A DNA stretch of 64,000 bases from JABWBJ01 sp035646395 (GTDB taxonomy: Bacteria; Gemmatimonadota; Gemmatimonadetes; Gemmatimonadales; Gemmatimonadaceae), in contig DASRPK010000120.1 in the NCBI GenBank assembly GCA_035646395.1, positions 42,584 to 106,583 of the forward strand, in the 5' to 3' direction. The position numbers and the translations under genes were made by a program. Positions 9,971 through 18,564 of the stretch are shown here, in pieces; the first letter of the stretch is position 1; each line of letters starts with the position of its first letter. The notes below the pieces were generated by a model, which ran no database searches, had not been told where the DNA came from, and was given only the letters and a program-made list of their open reading frames with translations.

Positions 9971-12205
9971 ATGGCGCTCGACGAATACCGGCGAAAACGA
10001 GACTTCCGGAAAAGCCCGGAGCCTCAAGGAAAAAGCGGTACGACTCGTGCGTACAAACCGCTGCGCTTCGTCGTGCAGAAGCACGCGGCGACGCGACTGC
10101 ACTACGACTTCCGACTCGAGCTCGACGGCGTCCTCAAGAGCTGGGCGGTTCCGAAAGGGCCAAGCCTGGTCGCTGGTGAACGCCGACTGGCCGCGCAGAC
10201 CGAAGATCATCCGATCGAGTATGCGGACTTCGAGGGTGTTATCCCCGCTGGAGAATACGGGGGCGGCCCGGTGATCGTCTGGGATCGCGGAACGTGGGCG
10301 CCGATTGGCGACCCTCGCGCCGGTCTCGAAAAAGGAGATCTCTCGTTCGTCCTCGCCGGTGAAAAGCTTCGCGGACGTTGGCATCTGGCGCGGATGCGCG
10401 CACGGTCCGGCGATCGCGGTAAAGCGAGCTGGCTCCTGATCAAAGGACGTGACGGCGACGCACGCGGCGCCGACGCGCCGTCAATTGTCGACACAGCGCC
10501 GCTCAGCGTCCTGAGTGGCCGCGACATCGCGGCCGTGAAGCGCGCCTCGGATCGCGTGTGGTCGAGCAAGCACGGCGAGCGCAATGCACCGACGATCGCC
10601 GCGCCCGGCGACCCATCAGGCGTCGCTGGAGCGAAACAAGGTGCACTTCCGGAACGGTTGGAGCCACAGCTGGCCACGCTGGTCGACGTCGTACCCGCGG
10701 GCGAGGCATGGCTCCATGAGCTCAAGCTCGATGGACACCGCGTCGGTGGCCGTGTGGAAGCCGGAACCGCACGACTGCTGACACCCGGCGGAGAGGACTG
10801 TACCGAACGCTTCGCGTCGCTCGCCGAAGCACTCGAGTCACTGCCGTTGGGGACGGCGTGGGTGGACGGCGAGGTCGTCGTGCTCGACGAGCATGGGCGC
10901 AGCGACGTCGAACGCCTCCAGCGGGTGTTAGGCGGCGAGCGTGGTCCCTTGCAGCTGTTCCTGTTCGATCTGCTGTATCTCGATGGCTTCGACTTGCGGC
11001 GTGTCCGGCTGGAGGACCGGAAGCGGCTGCTGCGTGAGCGCATGATCGGTGCCGCGAGCAGTGCGCCGCTGCGTCTCAACGATCATGTACGCGGTCGGGG
11101 CAAGGAGATATATGCCGCGGCGTGCCAGCGAGGTGTGGGAGGAGTCATCAGCAAGCGCGCCGACGCGCCCTCCCAGCCGGGGCGGTCTCGCAGCTGGGTC
11201 GAAGTCAGGTGCACACCTCAGGGAAACGGGGACGGGACGCCGAACGATGTGTGGTTCGACGCGGACACGCCTGCGGCGCGCGAGGCCAGGTCGGCGGTCG
11301 CATCGAGTGCCACATCGCTCTCCACATCCGAGGTCGCCGGCGTACGCCTTTCGACCCCTGACCGTGTGTACTATCCCGACGACGGCATCACCAAGCGCGA
11401 GCTCGCTGACTACTGGGAAGCCGTCGCCGACCGCGCGCTGCCGCTGCTGGCACGGCGGCCGCTCAGCATGGTCCGATGCCCTGAGTCCATCGCGGAGTGC
11501 TTCTATCAGAAGCGCGTGAGCGAGAGCATCCCCGACAGCGTCCCGCGCGTCGTCGTGAAATCGGGCCGGGAACCCTATGCGATGGTGGATGATCTGCGGT
11601 CGCTGATTTCACTCGTGCAAGTTGGGGTGCTCGAGTTCCATGTGTGGGGCGCACGCGCCGACCGTCTCGACCGGCCCGATCTGGTTGTATTCGACCTCGA
11701 TCCTGATCCCGAGTTGCCGTGGCGCAGCACGGCTGAAACCGCCGTGCTCCTGCGCGAATTGCTCAATGAGCTCGGGCTCGTTTCTTTCGTGCGTAGTACG
11801 GGAGGTAAGGGGCTTCATGTCGTGGCGCCACTGGAGCGTCGTGCAACATGGGACGAAGTAAAGGGCTTCTCACATGCGCTCGCGCAACAGTTCGCGCGCA
11901 CCGCGCCAGCCCGCTTCACGACAACCGTGACGAAGTCGAGGCGTAAGGGGAAGATCCTCATCGACTACCTCCGTAACGACCCGGAGTCGACGGCCATCGC
12001 GACCTGGTCACCGCGGGCACGCGCGGGTGCGCCAGTCGCGGCGGCGCTCGCCTGGGCAGAGCTCGACGCAGACGAGCGCCCGGAAATCACGGTGCGTGAC
12101 GCACACGCGCGCCTGATGCGGCCCGATCCGTGGAGTGAGTTCGACAACGCGCGGCGACCGCTCACGCGCGCCATGCAACGACGCGTCGGGACGGCCACCA
12201 GGTAG
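9971..12205 (+). CDS. ligD: LigD-type NHEJ repair protein with degenerate ligase domain
   Basis: A 744-residue protein with module order phosphoesterase-ligase-polymerase. The 3'-phosphoesterase (about 30-165) keeps its HYDFRLE signature and the EGVIPAGEYGGG motif. The ligase adenylation domain (about 230-415) keeps motif I, KLDG with Lys252, a DGE at 299-301 and motif IV GVISKRADAP. Motif V, normally WLKVKC, reads WVEVRC at 409-414, so both lysines are gone, and the OB-fold of about 100 residues that should follow is absent: a short linker (415-455) leads straight into the primase-polymerase domain. That domain (about 458-735) looks intact, with DLDPD at 575-579 and STGGKGLHV at 609-617. Inference: end processing and gap filling remain, while ligation is impaired or done by another ligase. 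No Ku gene is in the window. Confidence 0.9.
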   Translation: MALDEYRRKRDFRKSPEPQGKSGTTRAYKPLRFVVQKHAATRLHYDFRLELDGVLKSWAVPKGPSLVAGERRLAAQTEDHPIEYADFEGVIPAGEYGGGPVIVWDRGTWAPIGDPRAGLEKGDLSFVLAGEKLRGRWHLARMRARSGDRGKASWLLIKGRDGDARGADAPSIVDTAPLSVLSGRDIAAVKRASDRVWSSKHGERNAPTIAAPGDPSGVAGAKQGALPERLEPQLATLVDVVPAGEAWLHELKLDGHRVGGRVEAGTARLLTPGGEDCTERFASLAEALESLPLGTAWVDGEVVVLDEHGRSDVERLQRVLGGERGPLQLFLFDLLYLDGFDLRRVRLEDRKRLLRERMIGAASSAPLRLNDHVRGRGKEIYAAACQRGVGGVISKRADAPSQPGRSRSWVEVRCTPQGNGDGTPNDVWFDADTPAAREARSAVASSATSLSTSEVAGVRLSTPDRVYYPDDGITKRELADYWEAVADRALPLLARRPLSMVRCPESIAECFYQKRVSESIPDSVPRVVVKSGREPYAMVDDLRSLISLVQVGVLEFHVWGARADRLDRPDLVVFDLDPDPELPWRSTAETAVLLRELLNELGLVSFVRSTGGKGLHVVAPLERRATWDEVKGFSHALAQQFARTAPARFTTTVTKSRRKGKILIDYLRNDPESTAIATWSPRARAGAPVAAALAWAELDADERPEITVRDAHARLMRPDPWSEFDNARRPLTRAMQRRVGTATR

Positions 12206-12403
12206 AAATTGATGACTTCGCCCTTCCCGTTCGCTCATCCGCCAGCGTTATGCCGACGGATGAGTTACTGCGGAGAGTGTGACCTCTTTTCGCTCTCCGG
12301 GTAAGCGAACGGAGAGAATCGACGTCGACCGAAACCGGTTTTCACTGATCGTGTCCGTTTCCGGCAACGATCGTGTCCTCAGAGCCCTCGTCGGAGGTCG
12401 CAC

Positions 12404-12973
12404 ATGCGAACATACCTAACGATAGCCGCCAGCGTAACGATCCTCGCAGCCTGCACCGCGCGTGACGACGCCACCAATGACACGGCGACAACGGATAGCC
12501 CGGCAACGGCGGCGGCACCGGACCCCTCCGTGACAGCGACGATGCGCGACGCATCAGGGCGCGACCTGGGAACGCTGACGCTCACTGATGCGGGTGGTGG
12601 GATTTCGATATCCGGCACCTTGCGAGGGCTGCCGCCGGGCGAGCACGGCATGCACATCCATATGGCTGGTCGGTGTGACGCGCCGACGTTCGAATCGGCT
12701 GGAGAGCACTGGAATCCCACCACGCGCCAGCACGGTGCCGACAATCCCCAGGGACCGCACCTCGGCGACCTGCCTAACGTGAACGTCGGCACCGATAGTA
12801 CGGCAACCGTTCAGGCCACCACGGCCGGCGGGTCCCTCCGTGGACCGACAAACATGTTGCTCGATGCCGACGGCGGTGCCGTGATCATCCACACGTCACG
12901 CGACGACCTCAAGACAGATCCCTCTGGTGGCTCCGGCACGCCGATAGCATGTGCAGCGGTCTCGAGCCAGTAA
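12404..12973 (+). CDS. sodC: Cu/Zn superoxide dismutase lipoprotein
   Basis: A 189-residue SodC-family protein that converts superoxide to peroxide and oxygen in the periplasm or at the outer membrane. A lipobox (LAAC, Cys17) is followed by a Thr/Ala/Asp-rich linker to about 40. Metal ligands visible: His84 and His86 (HIH), bridging His102, zinc-site His110, His119 and Asp122, and copper His163. Cys91 and Cys183 can form the usual disulphide. The residue matching the active-site Arg that guides superoxide (normally in SRLAC or ARIAC) is Pro180 in GTPIAC, which may lower activity. A strong terminator follows 10 bp downstream, so it is probably monocistronic. Confidence 0.9.
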   Translation: MRTYLTIAASVTILAACTARDDATNDTATTDSPATAAAPDPSVTATMRDASGRDLGTLTLTDAGGGISISGTLRGLPPGEHGMHIHMAGRCDAPTFESAGEHWNPTTRQHGADNPQGPHLGDLPNVNVGTDSTATVQATTAGGSLRGPTNMLLDADGGAVIIHTSRDDLKTDPSGGSGTPIACAAVSSQ

Positions 12974-12982
12974 GATGAAGAG

Positions 12983-13014
12983 TGCCACCGGCGACGGCCG
13001 GTGGCATTTTTCTT
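12983..13014 (+). terminator. Rho-independent terminator after sodC
   Basis: A perfect 10-bp stem (TGCCACCGGC / GCCGGTGGCA) with a 4-base loop, followed by TTTTTCTT. It lies 9 bp past the sodC stop and also separates sodC from the convergent cytochrome gene. Confidence 0.9.
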
Positions 13015-13039
13015 CGACCAGGTCGGTGCCGGACTCAAC

Positions 13040-14305
13040 TCACAGCGACTTGAGATACTCGACCAGGTCCCGCTTCTGTTGGTCGGTGAGCGCAAGGTTA
13101 CGGACCCTGTTGTAGTGATCGACGACGCCGACGAGCGTGGCGGCACTCCCGTCATGGAAATATGGGGCGTGCTGCCACAGCGCGCGAAGCGGCGTTGTGC
13201 GATACGCTTTCTGCGTGGTTCGAGCTGCATAACGGGGGTCCATGCCTGTCTCGGCTGGCGTGTGGAGTCTTTCCGAGTTCACGTCGGTGAACAGCGCACC
13301 AGCGTGACACGACGCGCAACGCGCGGCACCATTGAACACCTGACGCCCACGCTCCGCGGCTGTCACATCGAACGATCCTGGTGGTGGGGGTGGTTTCTGG
13401 AGACTGAACTGGTACTGGCTGAGGGCGGGCAACTTCGATGTCACCAGGTCGGGTGTCTGGACGATGTTCACCCCGAGTCGCGGGTCCGAGAAATTTCCGC
13501 GCCCGTGCATTTGTGTGACGGCAACGTACGCGTTCCAGTAGGACACCGGACCTTCAGCAGTAAACGTTTCCTTGTCGACGCCCCTGAGACCGTATGCTGG
13601 CGGAAGCACCAGCGGTGTGCTTAGGCCGTCAAAGTTGAAACGCGGATCGTATCGTCCCGGACCCCATGAGTTGTAGACTGCTTTCTGTGCAGCCGTGAGG
13701 ACGGGAGAAAGCGCGATGATGGCTCCAGGATTGAGCGTTGTGTTCGCCCATCCATCCAGCCGCTTGCCAATTCCTGGCGCAAATGAGTTGTCGACCGTGG
13801 AATGGCAAAGCGCGCAGGTGATACCAACGCGAACCAATCTCTCGGTACCGCCGACAGTTTGAACGTCGCCCTTTACACCAACAACCGCGTTCAATTTGAG
13901 CAGGGCCAGCGTCGTCGTCGTGCTGTTGAGATCGACCTGCCCCGCGGCGAGCGCTGTCTTGATCTCCGACGGCAGAGCGTCGCTATCGACCTTGAGGCCG
14001 ACGGAGAGCGCAACCGCGGGCGTCACGGCCTGTTGAATGACTTCGTGCATGCGCAGCGTGTCGGTCCAGAACTGCTCATCGCCGAATGTGTCGAAGCGGA
14101 AGATCTCCTTCCCTTCGGCAACAAGTGCGGGGTCGAGCTCTTCACCGTCTGGCCCGGCCGATTCGTCGCTATCGCATGACATGAGCATGGCGATGCTCAA
14201 CGCGGCGCTGATGGACATCAGGATTGCGCCGTAAGATCGCCGCCTTGTCACGGAGAAGAAATCATGCAAGCCGACGTCTCGAACCTTCCTTGAGGCCCTG
14301 CGCAT
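13040..14305 (-). CDS. Di-haem cytochrome c peroxidase-like lipoprotein
   Basis: I start at ATG 14305, which has GGAGATAGAC just upstream, rather than at an in-frame TTG nine codons earlier. The 421-residue protein has a long basic N-terminus, a hydrophobic segment and a possible lipobox (MLMSC, Cys44). Two c-haem sites are seen, CALCH at 164-168 and CASCH at 330-334. The C-terminal half (TTPLRALWQHAPYFHDGSA, then LTDQQKRDLVEYLKSL) is typical of the bacterial cytochrome c peroxidase/MauG group. Likely role: periplasmic peroxide reduction or another haem oxidation, which fits the neighbouring sodC that makes peroxide. An element of the shared 18-bp motif lies 53 bp upstream. Confidence 0.85.
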   Translation of the reverse strand: MRRASRKVRDVGLHDFFSVTRRRSYGAILMSISAALSIAMLMSCDSDESAGPDGEELDPALVAEGKEIFRFDTFGDEQFWTDTLRMHEVIQQAVTPAVALSVGLKVDSDALPSEIKTALAAGQVDLNSTTTTLALLKLNAVVGVKGDVQTVGGTERLVRVGITCALCHSTVDNSFAPGIGKRLDGWANTTLNPGAIIALSPVLTAAQKAVYNSWGPGRYDPRFNFDGLSTPLVLPPAYGLRGVDKETFTAEGPVSYWNAYVAVTQMHGRGNFSDPRLGVNIVQTPDLVTSKLPALSQYQFSLQKPPPPPGSFDVTAAERGRQVFNGAARCASCHAGALFTDVNSERLHTPAETGMDPRYAARTTQKAYRTTPLRALWQHAPYFHDGSAATLVGVVDHYNRVRNLALTDQQKRDLVEYLKSL

Positions 14306-14357
14306 GTCTATCTCCGTGATGGTTGCAGACAACGTGTCCCTTTTCGACTAGAGTAGA

Positions 14358-14375
14358 CAATGACGCGCCTGTACC
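14358..14375 (-). promoter_or_regulatory. Shared 18-bp element, copy upstream of the di-haem cytochrome
   Basis: On the minus strand this reads GGTACAGGCGCGTCATTG, 53 bp before the chosen start at 14305. It matches the consensus GGTACRNRYGCNTCATTG found before seven transcription units in this window. Confidence 0.6.
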
Positions 14376-14475
14376 GTGGGCCAAGACGTTTGTACTGACG
14401 GTGTCCTTTGAATCGGTCTGGCAGGTGTCTAGCTGAACCTCTTATGCTTACCAGGTTCAACCGACAACGAGGCCA

Positions 14476-15114
14476 ATGGTCGAATCGGAACTATTCGCGC
14501 TACTCGAACAGACCGCAGATGCCACGTATACCATTACTGGCAACGGGGAGATTTGCTCGTGGAATTCGGCCGCGCAGCAGCTGTTTGGCTACGCGGAGAG
14601 CGAGGTGCTCGGCCGAAATATTGAAGAGATACTTGAGCCGGACGCTGAGAGTCGGTCGACGAGCGGTTCGTCATTACGAGACATGGCGGAACCGATTCCA
14701 GACTTTGATCGGGAAGTTCAGGTCAGATCAGGAAAGCGAGTATGGGTGAATATCTCGACCATTGTTTTCCGAAACGAACGAACAGGACGTCGGCTTGTCG
14801 TGCAACTGTTGCGCGATATCGATCATCAGCGACGCAACGAGGAGCTAGTCAACAATCTGGTGGAGTCCGCGCGACGGCTTCTTGAGTCCGCGCACGATCC
14901 ATCGCATCACGCGACGGTCGAGCCGCTTTCGGAGAAGGAGCTCCGAATCCTCAAACTGTTTGCCGAGGGTTGCGCGTCAGGTGTAATTGCGAAGAAGCTG
15001 CGTATTTCGCCGCAGACTCTCCGCAATCACCTGCACCACATCAATCGCAAGCTTCGGACTCACAACCGCCTCGAGGCAGTCACCCACGCGCAGCGGCGGG
15101 GGCTGATTGATTAA
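14476..15114 (+). CDS. PAS-LuxR transcriptional regulator
   Basis: A 212-residue regulator. Residues 1-110 form one PAS domain (LLEQTADATYTITGNGEICSWN, the FGY and RLVVQLLRDI ends); residues 145-212 form a LuxR/FixJ-type helix-turn-helix (LSEKELRILKLFAEG, IAKKLRISPQTLRNHLHHINRKL). No receiver domain is present, so the signal probably enters through the PAS pocket (redox, ligand or haem; not predictable). It shares most of its sequence with the protein at 39882-40544. The two bracket the carbon/redox island and are the best candidates to bind the 18-bp element found there; this is an inference. Confidence 0.88.
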   Translation: MVESELFALLEQTADATYTITGNGEICSWNSAAQQLFGYAESEVLGRNIEEILEPDAESRSTSGSSLRDMAEPIPDFDREVQVRSGKRVWVNISTIVFRNERTGRRLVVQLLRDIDHQRRNEELVNNLVESARRLLESAHDPSHHATVEPLSEKELRILKLFAEGCASGVIAKKLRISPQTLRNHLHHINRKLRTHNRLEAVTHAQRRGLID

Positions 15115-15173
15115 TCGGGGTAGTCAAGCCTCGAGCCAAACGCGCTCCAAGGTACGGCGTCGTGTCTCACGGT

Positions 15174-17579
15174 TCAGACGTTAGGGTCAATCGTGACTGC
15201 GAAGTCCCGCCCTTCCCATCGTCCAGATGAGGGCCAACGAAATGTGAATCGCATGGGGGCTTCCTGATCGACTGGCACAAGTATGTCCGCAAATTCGATT
15301 CCCACGGCGGTGGCGACCGACGGCGTGTCGTGGACAGATCGCCACTCATCGGCCGTCCAGCGCAACATGAATGCCGAATCTGCCAATACGCGCAGGGTCC
15401 AGCCTCGTCCTATTGATCGTGTGCGCCAATTGAATTTCCAGATCTCGATCTTTTGCGCAATACGGCGGTCTGCCTGGTATCGACTGACTACAGCGGGTAT
15501 CTGATCGGACACTCTGCCATCGCGCACGGCGCGGAGCAGTCTTATGTATTCCGCGTGTGCCCATGTTAGCGGCATTGCAGAGCCGGTCGGCCGCCCAAAG
15601 TACAGGAAGTATTCGGGTCGATCCGGCTCGTCCCATACCTGTTCTGGCAGCAGTCCGCTGTGATTTGCCAATCGCTCCATCGTCTCCAGGATCTTCCGCG
15701 CATCACGACCGGACGCCACTTCGTAATGTCCTCGCTCGCCAGTTAGGAGCGGCCAGGCGCGGCCTTTCCCCCAGCCCTTAAACGGCTCGCCGTTTTCGCG
15801 TTCGCCATAGCCATCGTGATTGTACCGATGCCAGCAGGGACCGAAGGGAGTATCGACTTTGAGGACGGCATCGATTACCTGGACTGAGTCCTGAATCAGG
15901 GAGTCGCCCGCGCTCCTTATCCCATGCCGTACGAGTTCGAGGAAGCCCGCGTCGACGATGTCCTTTGCCGGATACTCGAAAGGCGCGCCTGGTCGCTGGT
16001 TGCGCACCGTCAAATTGCTTCCGTCAGGATCCACGCTCGGCTGCGGGTCAGCGTGGTCCACCGGAGCGATGCGAATGAAGTGTCGAGGTATCCCCGGGAC
16101 CAGCGTACCCATGGTCGTCACGGTCCACGCGTCCAGATGACACTCCAGGAAATCGGCATACTCCTGGAACAGTTGCGAAGTGGTTTCGTCGCTGCGCGCT
16201 TTCGCAAAGCAGGCAGCGCAAGTGAGCGCGGCGATGTGTACGGCTAACGTGGACGGCGAAAAGCCGCTGTTCTCCTCCCACCGCTCCTGAGGTGTGGCAG
16301 GCCCCTCACGCACGAGGTATGTCGCGGCGCGAAGTACCAATGGGTACGAATCGAAATCCTTCAACGCATTTGCTGTATGCAACCGCCAGGCGAGAAGGAT
16401 GGGAAACGCCACTTCGTCGAGCTGCACCGTACGACCATACGGATCACCGTTGATCCAGAAGCTCTGATGAAATCCGCCGTCCTCGCGCTGAGTGCAAGCG
16501 AGATATATGAGTGTCCGTAGCGGCACTTCCTTGTTGCCTGACGCGAGAAGACCAATCGCGCTATTCACCATGTCACGGGTCCAGACGAGATGATACCCGC
16601 CCAGGTTGTCGTCGCCTTTCGTTTCCCCCCAGGGGATGGATAGCGATGCGATCAGTGCGCCCCGATACGTCTTGTCTTCATGCGCGAGCAGCAGGCTGCG
16701 GCTCACATGGTAAAGTCGCCCACTGTCTCCCGAGCACGCATCGAGTCGCTCGCTTCGTTTGCCAGCACCTTTCCATTGCGCAACGAACTGGCGCTTATGC
16801 TCTGTAAACGGAAGTCCTAGAGACTGGGAAAGCGTACTCAAGGCGTTATGCAACGAATCGCCAAAGGCCAACCCCAGCACGAATTCCTGTGCTACACCAA
16901 TGTCCAGCTGGCCCGTAAGGGCGATGTTGCCATCCTCCGCCGCATCAAATTCCCAATCCATGGCGAAGTTGTCAGCCAAATCCGTCCATCCATCCGACCG
17001 ACCGACATAGCCGCACGACCGGCGTACGAACGGGACCGTCGCCGCCAGAGCAAGCCACACCCCGGCTTTGTTTGCCACCAGCACTTCGCGCCCAGCTTGC
17101 TCAACAACGTGGCCGCTGTTCCCCCAGCCACCGACATCGAGATGCGGGGCCAGCAACGCGTATAGTCGAAGTCGCGGAAGAACTTCTGCAGGCGCAGTGA
17201 TTCTCGTCTGGACAAGGAGACACGCGCGCTGTGGATCGGTGATGATTTCCTTCTCGATCTTGTATCGCTTCTCACTGTCAGCGTGTACGACTTTCACGCC
17301 AAGTACGTCCTGACTCAGATACTCAATTTGAGCGCCCGGATGTCGTCGCTCGTCGTGAAAAAATGACTCGCCATCTGTAATCAGATACTGAAGATCGCGG
17401 ATTTGAGGTCGATCGACTGTCGGGTAGTACACTTCGTTCACCACACCTCTGGAGACGGTGAACCACACCCGGCTCGCCGCCGAATACGCCGTGCCAACGG
17501 CGTCCTTGGCGCTACGGGTCCATCGAGGTGCGATGCCAGGATGGCCGAATGCTCGACGCGCGCTTAGAAGCGTGGACAT
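15174..17579 (-). CDS. Cytosolic GH15 glucoamylase-like glucosidase
   Basis: An 801-residue protein without a signal peptide, so it acts in the cytosol. The N-terminal beta domain (about 20-270, beginning GIAPRWTRSAKDAVGTA) and the catalytic (alpha/alpha)6 barrel (about 285-690) match bacterial and archaeal glucoamylases. Glu435/Glu436 in RWEENSGFSPST is the likely general acid; a second Glu in GLLPEQVWDEPDRPEY is the likely base. The reaction expected is release of glucose from the ends of alpha-glucans. It lies 4 bp after glk in a glgA-glk-GH15 operon, which points to glycogen or maltodextrin as substrate, with glucokinase trapping the glucose. A GH15 trehalase is the main alternative. Confidence 0.88.
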   Translation of the reverse strand: MSTLLSARRAFGHPGIAPRWTRSAKDAVGTAYSAASRVWFTVSRGVVNEVYYPTVDRPQIRDLQYLITDGESFFHDERRHPGAQIEYLSQDVLGVKVVHADSEKRYKIEKEIITDPQRACLLVQTRITAPAEVLPRLRLYALLAPHLDVGGWGNSGHVVEQAGREVLVANKAGVWLALAATVPFVRRSCGYVGRSDGWTDLADNFAMDWEFDAAEDGNIALTGQLDIGVAQEFVLGLAFGDSLHNALSTLSQSLGLPFTEHKRQFVAQWKGAGKRSERLDACSGDSGRLYHVSRSLLLAHEDKTYRGALIASLSIPWGETKGDDNLGGYHLVWTRDMVNSAIGLLASGNKEVPLRTLIYLACTQREDGGFHQSFWINGDPYGRTVQLDEVAFPILLAWRLHTANALKDFDSYPLVLRAATYLVREGPATPQERWEENSGFSPSTLAVHIAALTCAACFAKARSDETTSQLFQEYADFLECHLDAWTVTTMGTLVPGIPRHFIRIAPVDHADPQPSVDPDGSNLTVRNQRPGAPFEYPAKDIVDAGFLELVRHGIRSAGDSLIQDSVQVIDAVLKVDTPFGPCWHRYNHDGYGERENGEPFKGWGKGRAWPLLTGERGHYEVASGRDARKILETMERLANHSGLLPEQVWDEPDRPEYFLYFGRPTGSAMPLTWAHAEYIRLLRAVRDGRVSDQIPAVVSRYQADRRIAQKIEIWKFNWRTRSIGRGWTLRVLADSAFMLRWTADEWRSVHDTPSVATAVGIEFADILVPVDQEAPMRFTFRWPSSGRWEGRDFAVTIDPNV

Positions 17580-17583
17580 CGGC

Positions 17584-18564
17584 TCAGGAGGTGCCTGCAG
17601 CTACGACCGCGGCCCCCAGCAATCCGACATTCGTGTTCATGATCACATGCACGGGGACGTGCTCAACGAATCCGGATAAACGACCCTTATCGCGAAACGA
17701 ACTCAGAAAAGGACCGGTTCTGAGCATGTCGGCCATCCGTGGCGCGATTCCACCAGCTACGTAGACGCCACCAGTAGCGAGCACGGTCAAAGCGAGGTTG
17801 CCTGCTTTGGCCCCGAGAAGCGAGGTGAATAACTCGACCGCCTTCGCGCATACAGGGTCAGTGTTTGCAACCCCGTGCCTGACGATTACTGCCGCAGGAT
17901 TATCGCAACGCATCTCGTCACGTATCGACTGACGCTCACCACCATCATGCACGACGAGATATCTGTATATATGAACCAGACCCGGACCCGACACTATGCG
18001 TTCATACGATACGTGCTGGAACTCCGCTCGCAGGGCGGCGTAGAGTCCCCACTCGAGTTCATCCCGCGCCGCAAAGTTTACGTGACCACCTTCCGAAGGA
18101 TGGACTCTGTAACGAACGCGGTCCCAGACGAGAAATGCTTCGCCAAGGCCAGTCCCCGCGCCAATCAGCGCGATCGTACCGTGCGTGATTGGCTCACCGC
18201 TCTGGAGCGTCACTACGTCAGGAGGCGCTAGCAGTGCGAGGCCGTGACCAATGGCGTCGAAGTCGTTAATGATTGACGTTTGGGGCACGCCGATCGCCGT
18301 AGCGAGCTCGCGTTCGTCGATGATCCACGGCAGGTTTGCTGGCCGGCAGACACCGTCGATCACACCGCATGCGACGCCGAAGCAGGCGCGAGTCGGTGGC
18401 TTCGCCCCGGACTCTCGAACGAAGCGCTGGACGAGCGAAGCGAGACCTGGAGCGTCCTGTGAGGAGAACTGTCGCTGCACCTCAACGCGCGCGCTCTCGC
18501 CGGTGACTTCAACGATTGCGAGCCGGGCATTCGTCCCTCCGATATCGCCTGCAAGTACTCTCAC
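17584..18564 (-). CDS. glk: Glucokinase
   Basis: A 326-residue ROK-unrelated Glk-type kinase that phosphorylates glucose to glucose 6-phosphate with ATP. The N-terminal phosphate motif is GDIGGTNARLA at residues 6-16; SIINDFDAIG carries the catalytic Asp near residue 101; GAGTGLGEAF and HPSEGGHVNFA are the usual ATP- and sugar-binding motifs. It starts with GTG overlapping the stop of glgA (GTGA), so translation is coupled. It stands between glycogen synthase and glucoamylase and feeds the zwf pathway encoded divergently. Confidence 0.93.
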   Translation of the reverse strand: MRVLAGDIGGTNARLAIVEVTGESARVEVQRQFSSQDAPGLASLVQRFVRESGAKPPTRACFGVACGVIDGVCRPANLPWIIDERELATAIGVPQTSIINDFDAIGHGLALLAPPDVVTLQSGEPITHGTIALIGAGTGLGEAFLVWDRVRYRVHPSEGGHVNFAARDELEWGLYAALRAEFQHVSYERIVSGPGLVHIYRYLVVHDGGERQSIRDEMRCDNPAAVIVRHGVANTDPVCAKAVELFTSLLGAKAGNLALTVLATGGVYVAGGIAPRMADMLRTGPFLSSFRDKGRLSGFVEHVPVHVIMNTNVGLLGAAVVAAGTS

